This document shows, in pieces, positions 8,180 through 17,744 of a stretch of DNA of 24,738 nt. Source of the DNA: Euprymna scolopes (Eukaryota; Mollusca; Cephalopoda; Sepiida; Sepiolidae); assembly GCA_024364805.1 (NCBI GenBank), contig CM044524.1:67761185-67785922 (forward strand). Reading direction: 5' to 3'. The notes beneath the pieces were generated by a model. That model did no database searches, had not been told where the DNA came from, and saw nothing but the letters and a program-made list of their open reading frames with translations. A program made the position numbers and the translations under genes. The stretch's first letter is position 1. Each line of letters opens with the position of its first letter.

Positions 8180-8935
8180 TCTGTACTCTAGAAAACGCTC
8201 TTCTAATCCCGAAATTTAAACAAAATATATTTTCTGTACAAGCTGCCATTAAACAAGGTGCAAATATTAACTTTAGCCTCAATAAATCCAATCTGGTGTA
8301 CACGAATGGAACTGCATTCGACATTAAAGAAAATGGAAGACTATATTATTTAAATAGCTTAGTCCAATCGAAAACCGCCTGCCATGATCTACAGACATAG
8401 CTTAAATTCTTGGACACTGCAATATTCCTGATATCAAAATGTTGCCGACTGCAGTTTATGGAATGAAAATAAAAACCATAAAAAACTTTAACTGCGACGT
8501 TTGTACGCAGGGAAAAATGACAAACTCTCAAAACAAGATATAAGAAAATAAGGCCAAGAAAATCCTATCACTGGTTCATTGTGAATCGAAGGGTCCCGTG
8601 GAACCGATGGCCAGAGAACATTATAGATACATATTGAATTTCGTAGATGACCATTCAGGTTTAATAATTATTTACTTTTTAAAGAACAAATCTGATACCC
8701 TGCTAGCAACTAAAACATATTTAGCCGACATGGGTCCCTACGGTGAAGTAAAGTGTATTCGCTCTTACAACGGTACGAAATTCACTAATAAAGACTTTGA
8801 ACTTATACTAATTAACCATCGTGTCAAGCATGAAAGTCGGTCCCTAGATCGCCACACCAAAGCGGGACTGCGGCGAGAGCCTGAGGGAAACTTTTTGAAA
8901 TGGCAAGATGTCTACTTATTGAATTAAAACTCCCC
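8180..8935 (+). mobile_element. Ty1/copia LTR retrotransposon fossil (pol part)
   Basis: A fossil of the LTR retrotransposon superfamily Ty1/copia. The translation shows the stretch before the integrase (gag-pre-integrase zinc-binding region, about 8380-8520) followed by the integrase core (about 8590-8930), recognisable by NFVDDHSG and the spacing of the acidic residues. Protease, reverse transcriptase, RNase H and both LTRs were not found in the window. It is broken, with several breaks, and looks old. The 109-codon open frame at 8598-8927 is the integrase part of this fossil and not a gene of the host. Confidence 0.75.
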
Positions 8936-9457
8936 AAAAGCCTCTGGACGTACGCACTTATATACATATATAAATATATAAATATATATACAATTTCATA
9001 TAAAATAAAATAATGTTATTCCAATTTTTTTTTTTTTTTTGTTTTGTTATATTTTCGTTTTTGTCGGTTTTGTCTGGTTCTATGGGTGTGCTATGCGAAT
9101 CAAAATTGGAAATTTGATTGGAAAGTTCATTTCTTCTTGATTTGTAGTTTTCGTTTTCAATTTCAATGGATGACGATTTTCAGTTTATAAGTTGAAAGTA
9201 AATTCATTTATCATAAAAAGAAAATGAGGAAAAGCCTTTTAAATGTAATGAATATATTTCCATAAATAAATGAGACTCGACGTCTAATTCCATATGAATA
9301 ACAGTGATTCTCCCCGCCATTTTCTCGGCCATGCACACATTGTGATACAAACACAAACACACACTCACACACAAATTACATAGACTTATACATATTAAAT
9401 ACACATGACTAAATACGCTCAAAATTCGTCATAACGAACACACATATCAATATTCAC
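8936..9457. other. AT-rich and low-complexity spacer
   Basis: Contains a decayed TATATA stretch (8958-8992), a long T run (about 9026-9040) and a decayed (CA)n near 9338-9377. The 72-codon minus-strand frame at 9204-9422 arises from the (CA)n and flanks. I see no gene. Confidence 0.5.
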
Positions 9458-9907
9458 TAGTGCTGGAACGAGATATAAGAACTGGAACTAGAATTTAATA
9501 TAAACGGAATTTCTTAAGGTATCCGAATCGGAAAACCTTGTGACATTTTTCGATGACAAACCGATTTCTTTTTCGATTTTTTTTACTTTATTTTCCATTC
9601 CTTGCTTACTTGATAAATATTTCATGGTTTAGAATTAAAAATATTTCTTTTTAATTTTAAACTATGAGTAAAACAGAAATCTATCGCTGCCACCCCCACA
9701 AATATGTTTTGACGTTGGCGAAAACTTACTCGCATATTACATTTTTATATACGAAAAATGGAAATAAATAAACGCAACACCTGTACAATTAAATACTGAG
9801 GGTTTTTAAAATATCTGAATCCGTAATTGCATCGGAACAGGAAAGTTGGAACAAAATCAGTAATTTTATCGGAATCTTGAAAGATAATTGGAAGTCTCCC
9901 AGTACTC
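9458..9907. mobile_element. Possible hAT-like MITE, 450 bp
   Basis: The ends TAGTGCTGGAACGAG and, on the other strand, GAGTACTGGGAGACT resemble the CAGTG-type ends of hAT transposons and match each other at about 9 of 13 positions. The 8-bp flanks ATATTCAC (9450-9457) and ATATTTGT (9908-9915) differ only by three transitions, which would fit a decayed 8-bp target duplication. Inside, GGAAC/GGAATC-like words recur near both ends, and no transposase is encoded. The signal is weak. Confidence 0.35.
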
Positions 9908-10111
9908 ATATTTGTATACCCACAAACACATACAAAACACGCGTGTACGTAGATTACTGTTTTAAAAGTAATGAAACTAAATAAAATGCTATATACGTCA
10001 AAATAAATTATGGGCGACTTTCTAAGTAAATAAAAAATGAGCTTCGAGGCGGAGCCACTATATAACCATATTTATCGTGAGCTAAACAACAACAAATATA
10101 ATATATATATA

Positions 10112-10160
10112 TGCGTGTGTGTGTGCGTGCGTGTGTGTATGTGTGTGTGTGTGTGTGTAC
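10112..10160. repeat. (TG)n microsatellite
   Basis: An interrupted TGTG/TGCG run of about 50 bp that directly precedes the dispersed repeat. It also gives the His/Thr-rich open frames on the minus strand. Confidence 0.9.
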
Positions 10161-10490
10161 TTGCTTGGGTTCCTGGCGTTGTCCGGATGTTTGGAGATAT
10201 CTGTTGAGCCAAAAAAAAAAAAGTGGTAGTAGGCAGGCAGGATCGAACCCGTGCTGTCAAAGAGGAAGAGAACGTAAAAAAAAAACATAACGTCTTTGCT
10301 GTTGCGCAAACCCGAAAGGACGTAGGTTTAAATTAAGGCTAGCAATCGTAAAGTGGGGTGACTTTCGAAAATATCGGCGAAAAAAAGTGATCCCTCCCTA
10401 TAGACAATTGCCCAATTGAGGCTTCAAAACGATATCCATTACGTTAAAATCTGCCGTTTCTGTCGAAAGTTCTAGGCAGATAACAGTCAT
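10155..10490. repeat. Dispersed repeat, copy 1
   Basis: About 330 bp that recurs, in the same orientation, at 22085-22470. Shared words include GTTTAAATTAAGG-like sequence, CTTTCGAAAATATCGGCGAA, CTTCAAAACGATATC and AAAATCTG. Within it, GGGGTGACTTT (10366-10376) and AAAGTGATCCC form a hairpin around AAAATATCGG. On the minus strand GGGTTCGATCC (10240-10250) is a perfect tRNA-type B box, but I see no convincing A box at the right distance. It is bordered by (TG)n on the left and CATA/TA repeats on the right. Family unknown. Confidence 0.65.
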
Positions 10491-10531
10491 CCATTCATAC
10501 ATACATACATACCTTTAAATAGTCAGGTGAG

Positions 10532-10534
<3 letters not shown>

Positions 10535-10624
<90 letters not shown>
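10535..10624. repeat. (TA)n microsatellite
   Basis: A nearly perfect TA run of about 90 bp, preceded by CATA repeats (10495-10513). The IYIYIY-type open frame that starts upstream is an artefact of it. Confidence 0.95.
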
Positions 10625-10625
<1 letters not shown>

Positions 10626-10890
10626 GTATGTTTTTTTAAGTCCATGCTCTTTGGGCTAGGATCAACCGGTAGTAACTGTTGTAATGCTCCACTTCGCCTT
10701 TTAAGTGCTCGTTTTGTAAGAGGAATTTATTTGAGAATGAGGCAAAGTTTACTTTTGTACCCGTTTATAATTCTCTTTTTGTGAGATTCGATGTCCTCCC
10801 CCCAAAAACCAAAAAACAAAAAAAAATAACAACTGATCTCTTATTTAATTTCTCCTCGTAGTGAAGTAAATACATAACACACTTATGAAT
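10625..10890. other. Unassigned spacer
   Basis: I see no gene or named repeat. An A-rich patch at 10803-10830 follows a run of C. Confidence 0.4.
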
Positions 10891-11545
10891 ACAGGGTGCG
10901 TAATCTACTTGAGGATAAGTGTATTAGTCATTTAAATTAAAAATATACTAATTAAGGCGTTTTGGCTTCACAAGGTACGAATACAACTAATTAAATCAAA
11001 ACATATGCTCTAATAGTGTTTATTACAGAGAAACACAGCAATTCGGAAATAGCAAGATTTCTAAATGTCACCAGTGATTGTTTTCGTATTTGATATCAGT
11101 TAAGTGTACATAATACCTCCTCATTTTTTCCATCAGTGGGCCTTCGAATCTATGCAGATACCTAAGCAAAGACTCTTCAAAGCACTATTAAGTCTTGGGT
11201 GGGCAACGTAGCTAACATAAAAGTCTATGCCTTTAAACACGATTCGGCACTATCCTATAAAACTTTGAAACCCCAGGATTGCATGACCGAGAAGTTTCAT
11301 GATAATTTAACACCAAACTTATGGCCTCCTAACTCTGCAGACCTAGATCCTTTAGATTATTACGTGTGGAGCGTCGTTGGAAAATAAGTTAATAAGAATC
11401 CTCGTGACACAAAATCCTCTCTGATGGAAGCCGTTACCGAGCAACGGAGAACAAATTTAAATTTGACTTCAGCATCATGCAAAACTATTAAATGGACATA
11501 CACAGAATATTTTGGACAAATAGGGTTAATAGTCCACAAAAGGGA
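10891..11545 (+). pseudogene. mariner-family transposase remnant (DD37D spacing)
   Basis: A decayed DNA transposon of the Tc1/mariner group, whose transposase cuts and pastes the element at TA sites. The left end ACAGGGTGCGTAA is typical of mariner inverted repeats; no matching right end is seen. At about 11027-11072 the frame reads EKHSNSEIARFLNVT, a helix-turn-helix of the DNA-binding domain. From 11199 an intact stretch of 62 codons carries KHDSALSYKT, with the second catalytic Asp, and LWPPNSADLDPLDYYVW, with the third. There are 37 residues between these two Asp, the DD37D spacing of maT-like mariners. Most of the DNA-binding domain and the first catalytic Asp region are missing between the two parts, and the reading frame changes, so the copy is dead. 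Confidence 0.8.
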
Positions 11546-13090
11546 GTTGTTTTATTAGCCTTAAAGAAACCCTGGGGTACACCCAAGAAATATCGCCACG
11601 AAGTTTAGACAATCAAAATCATATAGAAATCAGTTAGTTACAACTTTTCAGAAAGTTTTATAAAAACCCAAGGCATCAATTATTTTAATAAGCACAAAAG
11701 TGTCTATTTTATCATATTAATGCGAAAGGTACCCCTACGGGGTCAACCGAAGGTTTCCCGAAAAATCCGTTCTGTTACCTTTTTACGCATGTCACGATTT
11801 ATGTTTGTGCAAAATTTCAAAAAATTCCAAGGCCTAGTTATTGAGAAAGGTGCAGACAGAGGACCGTACGGGGGTGAATTTACAGGTCTACCCTCCTTTT
11901 GTCGGGGGACCAAAAAACAAATATAGATTATACTCTGTTAAAGTTCTGGGTCAATCATTAGTTAACAGAAAAACCCTTATCTTTGGTATTAACTATTATG
12001 CAAAAAAACATATATAGACAGTTATACCCAGAAATCATACCGCATTTATGCAGACAACACATAATAAGATTTATTTCTGGTATCTATGGAAGGCCCTTAA
12101 TGACACATTTTCCTTGTTCATAATAATTTATTAATGCTCAATATCGTAATTTGTAGCCCGCAAAAGGTATTATTTAAATTATTTCTATCATATTCCTATT
12201 AATTGTACGACATATTAATGTTTAATTTCTTAAACTAAGCATTATTTAAATTGTAAATAAATCCTTTAATTAACTTATTGGAAACTTATTTTTAATTCAA
12301 AATTTTTGTATGGAACTAAAAGTCTCTTTTTACGTTACAGATTGTAAAATCAGCCGCGCATAAAAAATTTAACTAATTTTTAACTCATAATTTTCTAAGT
12401 TCCTTGATTTAGAAATTATATATTTGTTCTTACAATGAAGAAACAAGTAATATAAATTACGCGACGATTTTTATTAGTGAGATGTAAAGATGAATTAATT
12501 AGTTTTCTATAGAAAAATATTTACGTACGATTTCGAAATACATTTTTTATTTGCACGTGAACGATAAAAGGCATGAAATTCATGTTTTTTTTTCATTATT
12601 ATAAACTATGCAGTTGTGTGTTTATTCATTATAAGTTTATAGATTCAATCCTCCAATTTTTTCACGGAGTTTGAAAAATACAATAATAATTAAAAAAAGA
12701 ATGTTTTAAACAGATATTTTGCAAATTCAACAGAGGAAATATTTTAAATATACATAATACATAATATTTTTTTTCATAAAACTTCAATAATTTTAATATA
12801 TTTTCCAACTTTTTAATGAATAATCGAGAAAACTCGTAACAATTGCGAGAATTGGGACCCAAAATTAAATATATTTGATTTCATAATTCCAGTATATTTT
12901 AATTTGTAAAAAATCTAAATCTTTCCCCTTAAAAAATTCTGATATGGTCGCGTTAGTAGTTAGTGGGGGAGGGGATGTAAAAATATATATATTTTTTTTT
13001 AATTATATTTTATTTCAGTTTATATATATAGTTCATCTTTTTAAAAATAAGTATTTTAAAAAATAACGAAATCGATCAATGATTTGATTT
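11546..13090. other. AT-rich DNA, no gene seen
   Basis: About 1.5 kb, very AT-rich from 11940 on. At 11715-11925 a GC-richer patch contains the small hairpin ACCCC-TAC-GGGGT (about 11729-11741) and a 68-codon frame (11720-11926) with no recognisable domain; it may be an old repeat. Runs of T occur near 12585 and 12993. Nothing else is identifiable. Confidence 0.45.
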
Positions 13091-13094
13091 TTGA

Positions 13095-13450
13095 GAGAAT
13101 TGTAGCCTTTCTGCTCACCAAGTAGAATAGCATTACTTCAAAGACAGCCATAAACTTTGTCGACAAAGACTCCATTCAACAGTCTCTACATTACGGCTAC
13201 ATGTGAATGGCCTGTAATTGCTGGCAACTGTTCTTCAAAATCAATATTATCTTCTCCTAATAGGCCTATCAAGACGTCCTTTGAATCAACCCTTAGGGCA
13301 TCACCTATTGGAGTGCAAAGACATTGGAACTAGTTGAACCCGTAGGCATTCGTTCTATCGGTGTCAAGTTTATTTAAGTTCATCATCCTTTAAATGACGT
13401 CCCTCATGTCTTCAAGAGTTACCACAACATTGTCAATCTGCTACAGCAAT
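13095..13450 (-). pseudogene. Decayed coding stretch, family unknown
   Basis: On the minus strand one single frame keeps protein-like sequence for more than 110 codons, interrupted by a few stop codons. Recognisable segments are DNVVVTLEDMRDV, TPIGDALRVDSKDVL and GEDNIDFEEQLPAITGHS. The composition is acidic and well balanced, unlike the low-complexity frames nearby, and the local base composition is less AT-rich than the flanks. I do not recognise the family. It may be a transposon-encoded protein or a dead copy of a host exon. Confidence 0.4.
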
Positions 13451-13984
13451 TTTTAACATTTTAAACCTTAAATAAATTAATTTTTTAAAATGGTATATTT
13501 TTTTCAATAAAAATACAACACACAACACATTGTTTTGTTTTGTTTTTTCTGAATATGTGCTTATATAAATCATGTACACATGTCAATTCACTTACACGTT
13601 TTTTTTCTTTTAAAAAGAACTGTAATAAAAAAAATCTTTGAGTATGCTCTAAACATTTTTCTTTTTCATTTTGTAATAAAATAGCCAATTTGAAACCGTC
13701 AACCATATTCTTTTCTTTCTTTTTTTTTTTGAAAACTTCGAAAGACAAAATGTTTTTTTATGAAAACGAGCAACTGTAAAGGATGCACTTTATTTCTCAT
13801 CAGTTATCTTTGCGATGGTGATGGTCCTCATCACACTGGACGTACGGACATATAAACAATTATTTATATGTTCTTCTACAAAATCTTTGTTAATAACGCT
13901 TTGAACTAACTAAACTTCGCCTCGCCCTATTCGTTTATCGATACTTTTGATGTCTGCGATATCTATTATTTCGATATTGCCGAA
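13451..13984. other. AT-rich spacer with T and A runs
   Basis: Runs of T and A dominate 13480-13760 and produce a Lys-rich open frame of 87 codons on the minus strand (13485-13748), which I take as chance. The stretch from 13800 on is more complex (GATGGTGATGGTCC) but not identifiable. Confidence 0.4.
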
Positions 13985-14345
13985 AATCTATTTTAGCTTC
14001 TAAAGTAGTTCTTCCCCAACTGAATTCAAAGCTCGAACTTCATTACCCTCATTACCACTTCTTTTGACAAATGATTGTCGTTTTGCTGACACTATTGTCT
14101 AAGTGTCATGAAGCTAATCTGCCTCAATGTATTCAAATGTCTCGTCGTCAGTTTCCCCAACCTTTCATTCTTCCTCACTATCACTTACATTCCACTCCTG
14201 CACGTCGATATTACGAATACTCTTATTAGAGTAAAATTCAGCACCTTTATATTCCCCATTCATTTAATCGCTAACCACCGCTGTGATCTCATCCTTCGTC
14301 ATCACTGTGAGTCAGTTGTAATTTTTAACTGGTTTAAACTGAAGT
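13985..14345 (-). pseudogene. Decayed acidic coding stretch, family unknown
   Basis: On the minus strand one frame carries MTKDEITAVVSD, then NIDVQEWNVSDSEEE, then TDDETFEYIEAD and SAKRQSFVKRSG, over roughly 100 codons with several stops between them. The Asp/Glu-rich linker style is common near the C-terminus of pogo-like and other transposases, but no catalytic motif is present and I do not assign it. It might belong to the same element as the decayed stretch at 13095-13450, which is on the same strand and downstream. The plus-strand frame at 14108-14347 is its shadow. Confidence 0.35.
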
Positions 14346-14507
14346 AACAAACTCATCTCATTTCTAGCAGCTCTTGTCTAGATCCTTATTCGTGCATTAC
14401 ATTCTCACAGAGTATCCTCAGAGTACTCTTCTTTCCTCTTCTGTCCACGTTATGTTCATCCCTTCGTGGATTGGTACTCTCTTAATTACCCACACTACTT
14501 CTACTAC

Positions 14508-14630
14508 TAGTACTAGTAATAGTAGTAGTGATAGTAGTAGAAGTAGTAGTCAGAATTCTGGGGGTGTTAATCATCCCCAGAATTCTGACTACTACTTCTA
14601 CTACTACAACTACTACTATTACTACTACAA
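14508..14630. repeat. Long hairpin with perfect 31-bp inner stem
   Basis: The arms 14533-14563 and 14575-14605 are perfect inverted repeats of 31 bp around an 11-nt loop (GTGTTAATCAT). Each arm has CAGAATTCTGGGG at the loop end and a TAG/AGT triplet pattern outside. Pairing extends outward about 25 more bases with only four mismatches, so each arm is about 56 nt. The outer part is triplet microsatellite; the inner part is unique sequence. Confidence 0.9.
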
Positions 14631-14665
14631 CTAATAATAATAATAATAATAATAATAGTAATAGT
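14631..14665. repeat. (AAT)n microsatellite
   Basis: A short AAT run that follows the hairpin. Read on the minus strand it could be the microsatellite tail of the adjacent sequence (14670-15055). Confidence 0.8.
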
Positions 14666-15056
14666 AATCTTAAACTCCACCCCCATTCCCAATTTCCGCA
14701 TCAACTTCTTCCACCCCTCCCCCAAAAAAGACGGAGACTGAAGAGCCAAGTAGTCAAGGAGGGAGGAAAGACCGAGAAGTAAATAGTGACCAGATCTCCA
14801 TTGTATAAGGGCAAACAAAACTGGGACCTTCGGGAGGCTTATAGCCACTTAAATTCCAGTAAAGGCTAATGGTATCTGCCAACAAGAAATCAATGGCAAG
14901 CACCTGTTGCGATAGTATAAATTTATTTGCAAATGTTATCGAAAGAGATGTAGAGAACTGAAAAATCTGAGGACACTTGTTGTCACTCAGCTTCCAGATA
15001 ACACCACAGTCTGTGTTCAATGAGATCTATGACCTGTTTTAAAGCTCCTTGCGAGC
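14666..15056 (-). repeat. Possible retroposed segment between triplet repeats
   Basis: About 390 bp of non-low-complexity sequence lies between (AAT)n on the left and (AAT)n(AAG)n on the right. Minus-strand open frames cover it, including 88 codons at 14754-15020 containing YKPPEGPSFVCPYTM, but no known domain is visible. A 3' microsatellite tail is common in RTE-type LINEs, so this may be a LINE or SINE end on the minus strand. The identity is unproven. Confidence 0.25.
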
Positions 15057-15110
15057 CAATAATAATAATAAGAAGAAGAAGAAGAAGAAGAAGAAAAAGA
15101 AGAATCATAT
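15057..15110. repeat. (AAT)n(AAG)n compound microsatellite
   Basis: An AAT run that changes to AAG repeats (about 15071-15105). A more decayed AAT/AAC stretch follows at 15215-15285. Confidence 0.9.
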
Positions 15111-15509
15111 GGCAAGTTGATTTTAATGTCGATTGTAACAAGCGTATTCACTAAAATTATATGATTTTAAAATTTTAAATATCTTTTTTGTTTCAGGTAA
15201 CTTAAAAATTTCTAACATTAATAATAACAACAATAATGGTAATAACAACGATAATAATATGACTACTGATAATCATAATAGAAATAATGGGCCCCATCTT
15301 GACGCAACTAAAGCCTATTCTTTTTAAGTATACATTTAAAATAGAAGTGATCTATGTCTCATCAATGATGATGATGATCTCGTAAATTAATTTCTAAATA
15401 ATTAAAAAGCAAATGCGACAAACAGCATGTGAATGCATAGCAATCAGACCTCCATTGCATTTTCCGATGAAAAGTTCAAATGAAATGTCCGTTTAAATAT
15501 ATTAAGTCT
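15111..15509. other. AT-rich spacer
   Basis: Holds decayed AAT/AAC triplets and a short (GAT)n at 15364-15378. I see no gene. Confidence 0.45.
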
Positions 15510-15935
15510 ACTCTATGCCTGGGTGATTGTTGCTACATCTGGGCTGGTGCATCTACAGGTACTCTCTTCCTTTTCGATAGGATCCAAAAATAGTATTTGA
15601 TCTAACAGGTCCCATTTTGTAAATTAGACTCAAACCCCTGTACAATCGCCGCGATATTGCATCAATAATCGAATGTGCACTGATGAACTCTTTGCACTTG
15701 TTCATCCGACGTACTTATCCTCGATATACACGCTTAGCAACAAAATAACACCCCTTCACTGTTGAGATCACTACACGCCAGGAAGCTTGCTAGTCTAATA
15801 GTTTCTTCTCTCGAAGAGTTAGACTATGGAATCCAATTCCTGTTACCTGCTTTCCTGACTGCACTGAATTGCAGGAGTTTAAATGTAATATAAAATATGT
15901 TGCTCTTTCTTAGATATGACATCAAATTTTAAGTC
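15510..15935 (+). pseudogene. LINE reverse transcriptase C-terminal fragment
   Basis: The end of a non-LTR retrotransposon ORF2, of the same type as the fragment at 445-1085 but covering the following part. In shifting frames one reads LGWCIYRYS and then STGTLFLFDRI-like sequence near 15550-15590, CALMNSLHLFI and YTRLATK (about 15735-15750), HPFTVEITT (about 15756-15780), NSFFSR (about 15800), RLWNPIPVTCFPD (about 15820-15860) and LQEFKCNIK (about 15870-15895). The RLWN-LP-CFPD-LQ-FK order is the usual ending of CR1/L2-like LINE proteins. Several frameshifts and stops break it. It has no microsatellite tail that I can identify. Confidence 0.7.
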
Positions 15936-16779
15936 CAAGTGGCAATGTGCCTTATTAGAGGCGTGTGAGTAAAAATAACTTAAGTGCTCCCAAAAATTGA
16001 AGGTATCCTTCCCAACACAGCATAATTACATATATCGTTCGATATCCATATTGATTTTTTTCTATTAACAGTGTGTACATGTTATAAAAAGAAAAGATCT
16101 ACATCTGTGGCAAATACTTTATTTTTATTCACCAGAAACGTGTATCTAACGTCTGTCTGGACAATATATTTGATTTTTTTCTGTCTGATACGTGTTTCAT
16201 TGCAATGCATAGTCTTCTATTATTATCAGCATTGCGTTTCACATATATCTACATGTTCTAATGCTATCGGCGTGTCAAGAATGTCTATTAAATTTTGACG
16301 ATAGAGATATATGTAAACTTTATGCGTTTCAACCTTTCCGATCTTTGTTAGACGAAGCGCGAGTTATTATGGTTTTATTTCTATATTGCACTATTTTGCT
16401 TTTATAGTCAGCAAAATCGTGGCCTGTTCCATTTATTGTGCGATCAATGTATGAATATAGCGAGTGTAAATTTGAATAATCTACATCATTGCAGGTGTCT
16501 TTCTCATTTAGTTAGTCCGTGCGTTACGTTAGGCAAAGGTCAAATATCATTCTCAAAAGCTAAACTGCTGCAGAAACGACCGAATTCATGAAATATAAAG
16601 TCGAAAAAAAAAAAACAACAAAAAAAACAAGTTCACACTATGGCCAACTATGTAAAAGTAATATTTCTTTGATGTTACCTCGTTTTCAAATATTATTATC
16701 AAAATCGTATCGTATGAATCCCAGGATTCCATTGTCTACATTGGTTACCCAAATATGTTGAATTTATTCTAGAAATACA
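15936..16779. other. AT-rich DNA, no gene seen
   Basis: No identifiable gene. The 75-codon plus-strand frame at 16071-16298 is preceded by a splice-acceptor-like TTTTTTTCTATTAACAG (16055-16070), but its sequence matches nothing I know. An A-rich patch lies at 16603-16630. Confidence 0.4.
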
Positions 16780-16914
16780 CCAGGTATTAAATAGAGAACC
16801 ACGTTAAAGTTGCCAACATCTCAAGTAAAACCGATTTTTGTGGAACGAGCCAGATTTGAACTTCAGACACCCAAGTCGTTGGTCTTCGCCGTAAACCACT
16901 GAAATGTCGTCACT
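16780..16914 (-). repeat. tRNA-headed SINE-like copy 3
   Basis: On the minus strand GTGACGACATTTCAGTGG holds an A-box-like segment (TTTCAGTGGTTT, 16893-16904). About 32 nt later comes the B-box-like GTTCAAATCT (16852-16861), then GGCTCGTTCCAC. This is the same head layout as the two copies at 3552-3626 and 4022-4095, with TGGAACGA shared. The body is short or diverged here, and its left limit is uncertain. Confidence 0.5.
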
Positions 16915-17519
16915 TCTTGAACATTATTATTAAAATGTATGATTATTTTTGGGACACTATTTTCAGAAAAAAATATAAATACACTTTTAATCGCTGCGTA
17001 TTATTGGTTTATCCTTTCAGAATCTAATTTTTTCGGTATCCGGAAAAAATATCGGTTTTATCAAAACATATGTGTTGGCTAGTATATTCTATTATTCCGT
17101 GAAATCTCCGCTACTATGGATTATTCGACTACAGTTCTGATCTTGCATATTAAACTCACAACGTTTTGTTCGACGTAACCTCTGACCGTTTTCATGCGAG
17201 TTTCGTCGAAAGTCAAATCTTTACATCAAACATCAATTCATAAAGAGCCACAAACAGAATTCTTTATGAAATTAATAAGTATTGTTTCAGTCATCCTGTC
17301 AGCCATGTCACTTAGAATCAATTATTACTTAACAATTACATCTTTTGCGTCAGATATCTTCGTGGGTTTAGTATGAAGAAGAAAACAATAGTCTGAATAA
17401 TTCAATAACGTATTTTTTCATAACCATCTGTAAAATAACGTACGTTCTCCAACAGCTTACACCCCTGGGAACCGAAATAAGTAGAAAATACGGAAAATTT
17501 AAATAATTTCTTGCTGATT
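16915..17519. other. AT-rich DNA, no gene seen
   Basis: No gene or repeat recognised. Open frames of 60 and 74 codons (17194-17376 and 17368-17592) have no recognisable domains. Confidence 0.4.
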
Positions 17520-17610
17520 CGTAGAACTCGCTAGCTCTCGCGCGGCCGCAGCCGAGATTGAACTCACTATACGAGTTCGCAGTGTAATTCAAATGTTGTG
17601 GGTAGCTGCA
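17520..17610 (-). repeat. Possible tRNA-derived SINE fragment
   Basis: On the minus strand GTGAGTTCAATCTCGGCTGCGGC contains a B-box-like GAGTTCAATCTC (17554-17565) in the setting often found in tRNA-derived SINEs. The upstream ACACTGCGAACTCG fits an anticodon arm. The A box is not clear. The local GC-rich segment (CTCGCGCGGCCGCAGCC) stands out from the AT-rich surroundings. Confidence 0.3.
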
Positions 17611-17744
17611 TATTTGATGCTTCGCCAGGGATTATCAAGGGTATGTTTTTTTTATCGTTTATCGTCCCATCTCTCCTCGATAGAAGGATAGATCGCGCCA
17701 GTTACTTAATTTGGTATTTTACATCGCGGTACATATAGCGCCTC

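Noticed and set aside
10240-10250. Perfect B box GGGTTCGATCC on the minus strand, suggesting a tRNA gene
   Set aside because: No cloverleaf and no A box at the right distance; the second copy of the repeat does not keep it.
10527-10784. 85-codon frame with an IYIYIY repeat
   Set aside because: It is a translation of the (TA)n run plus chance sequence.
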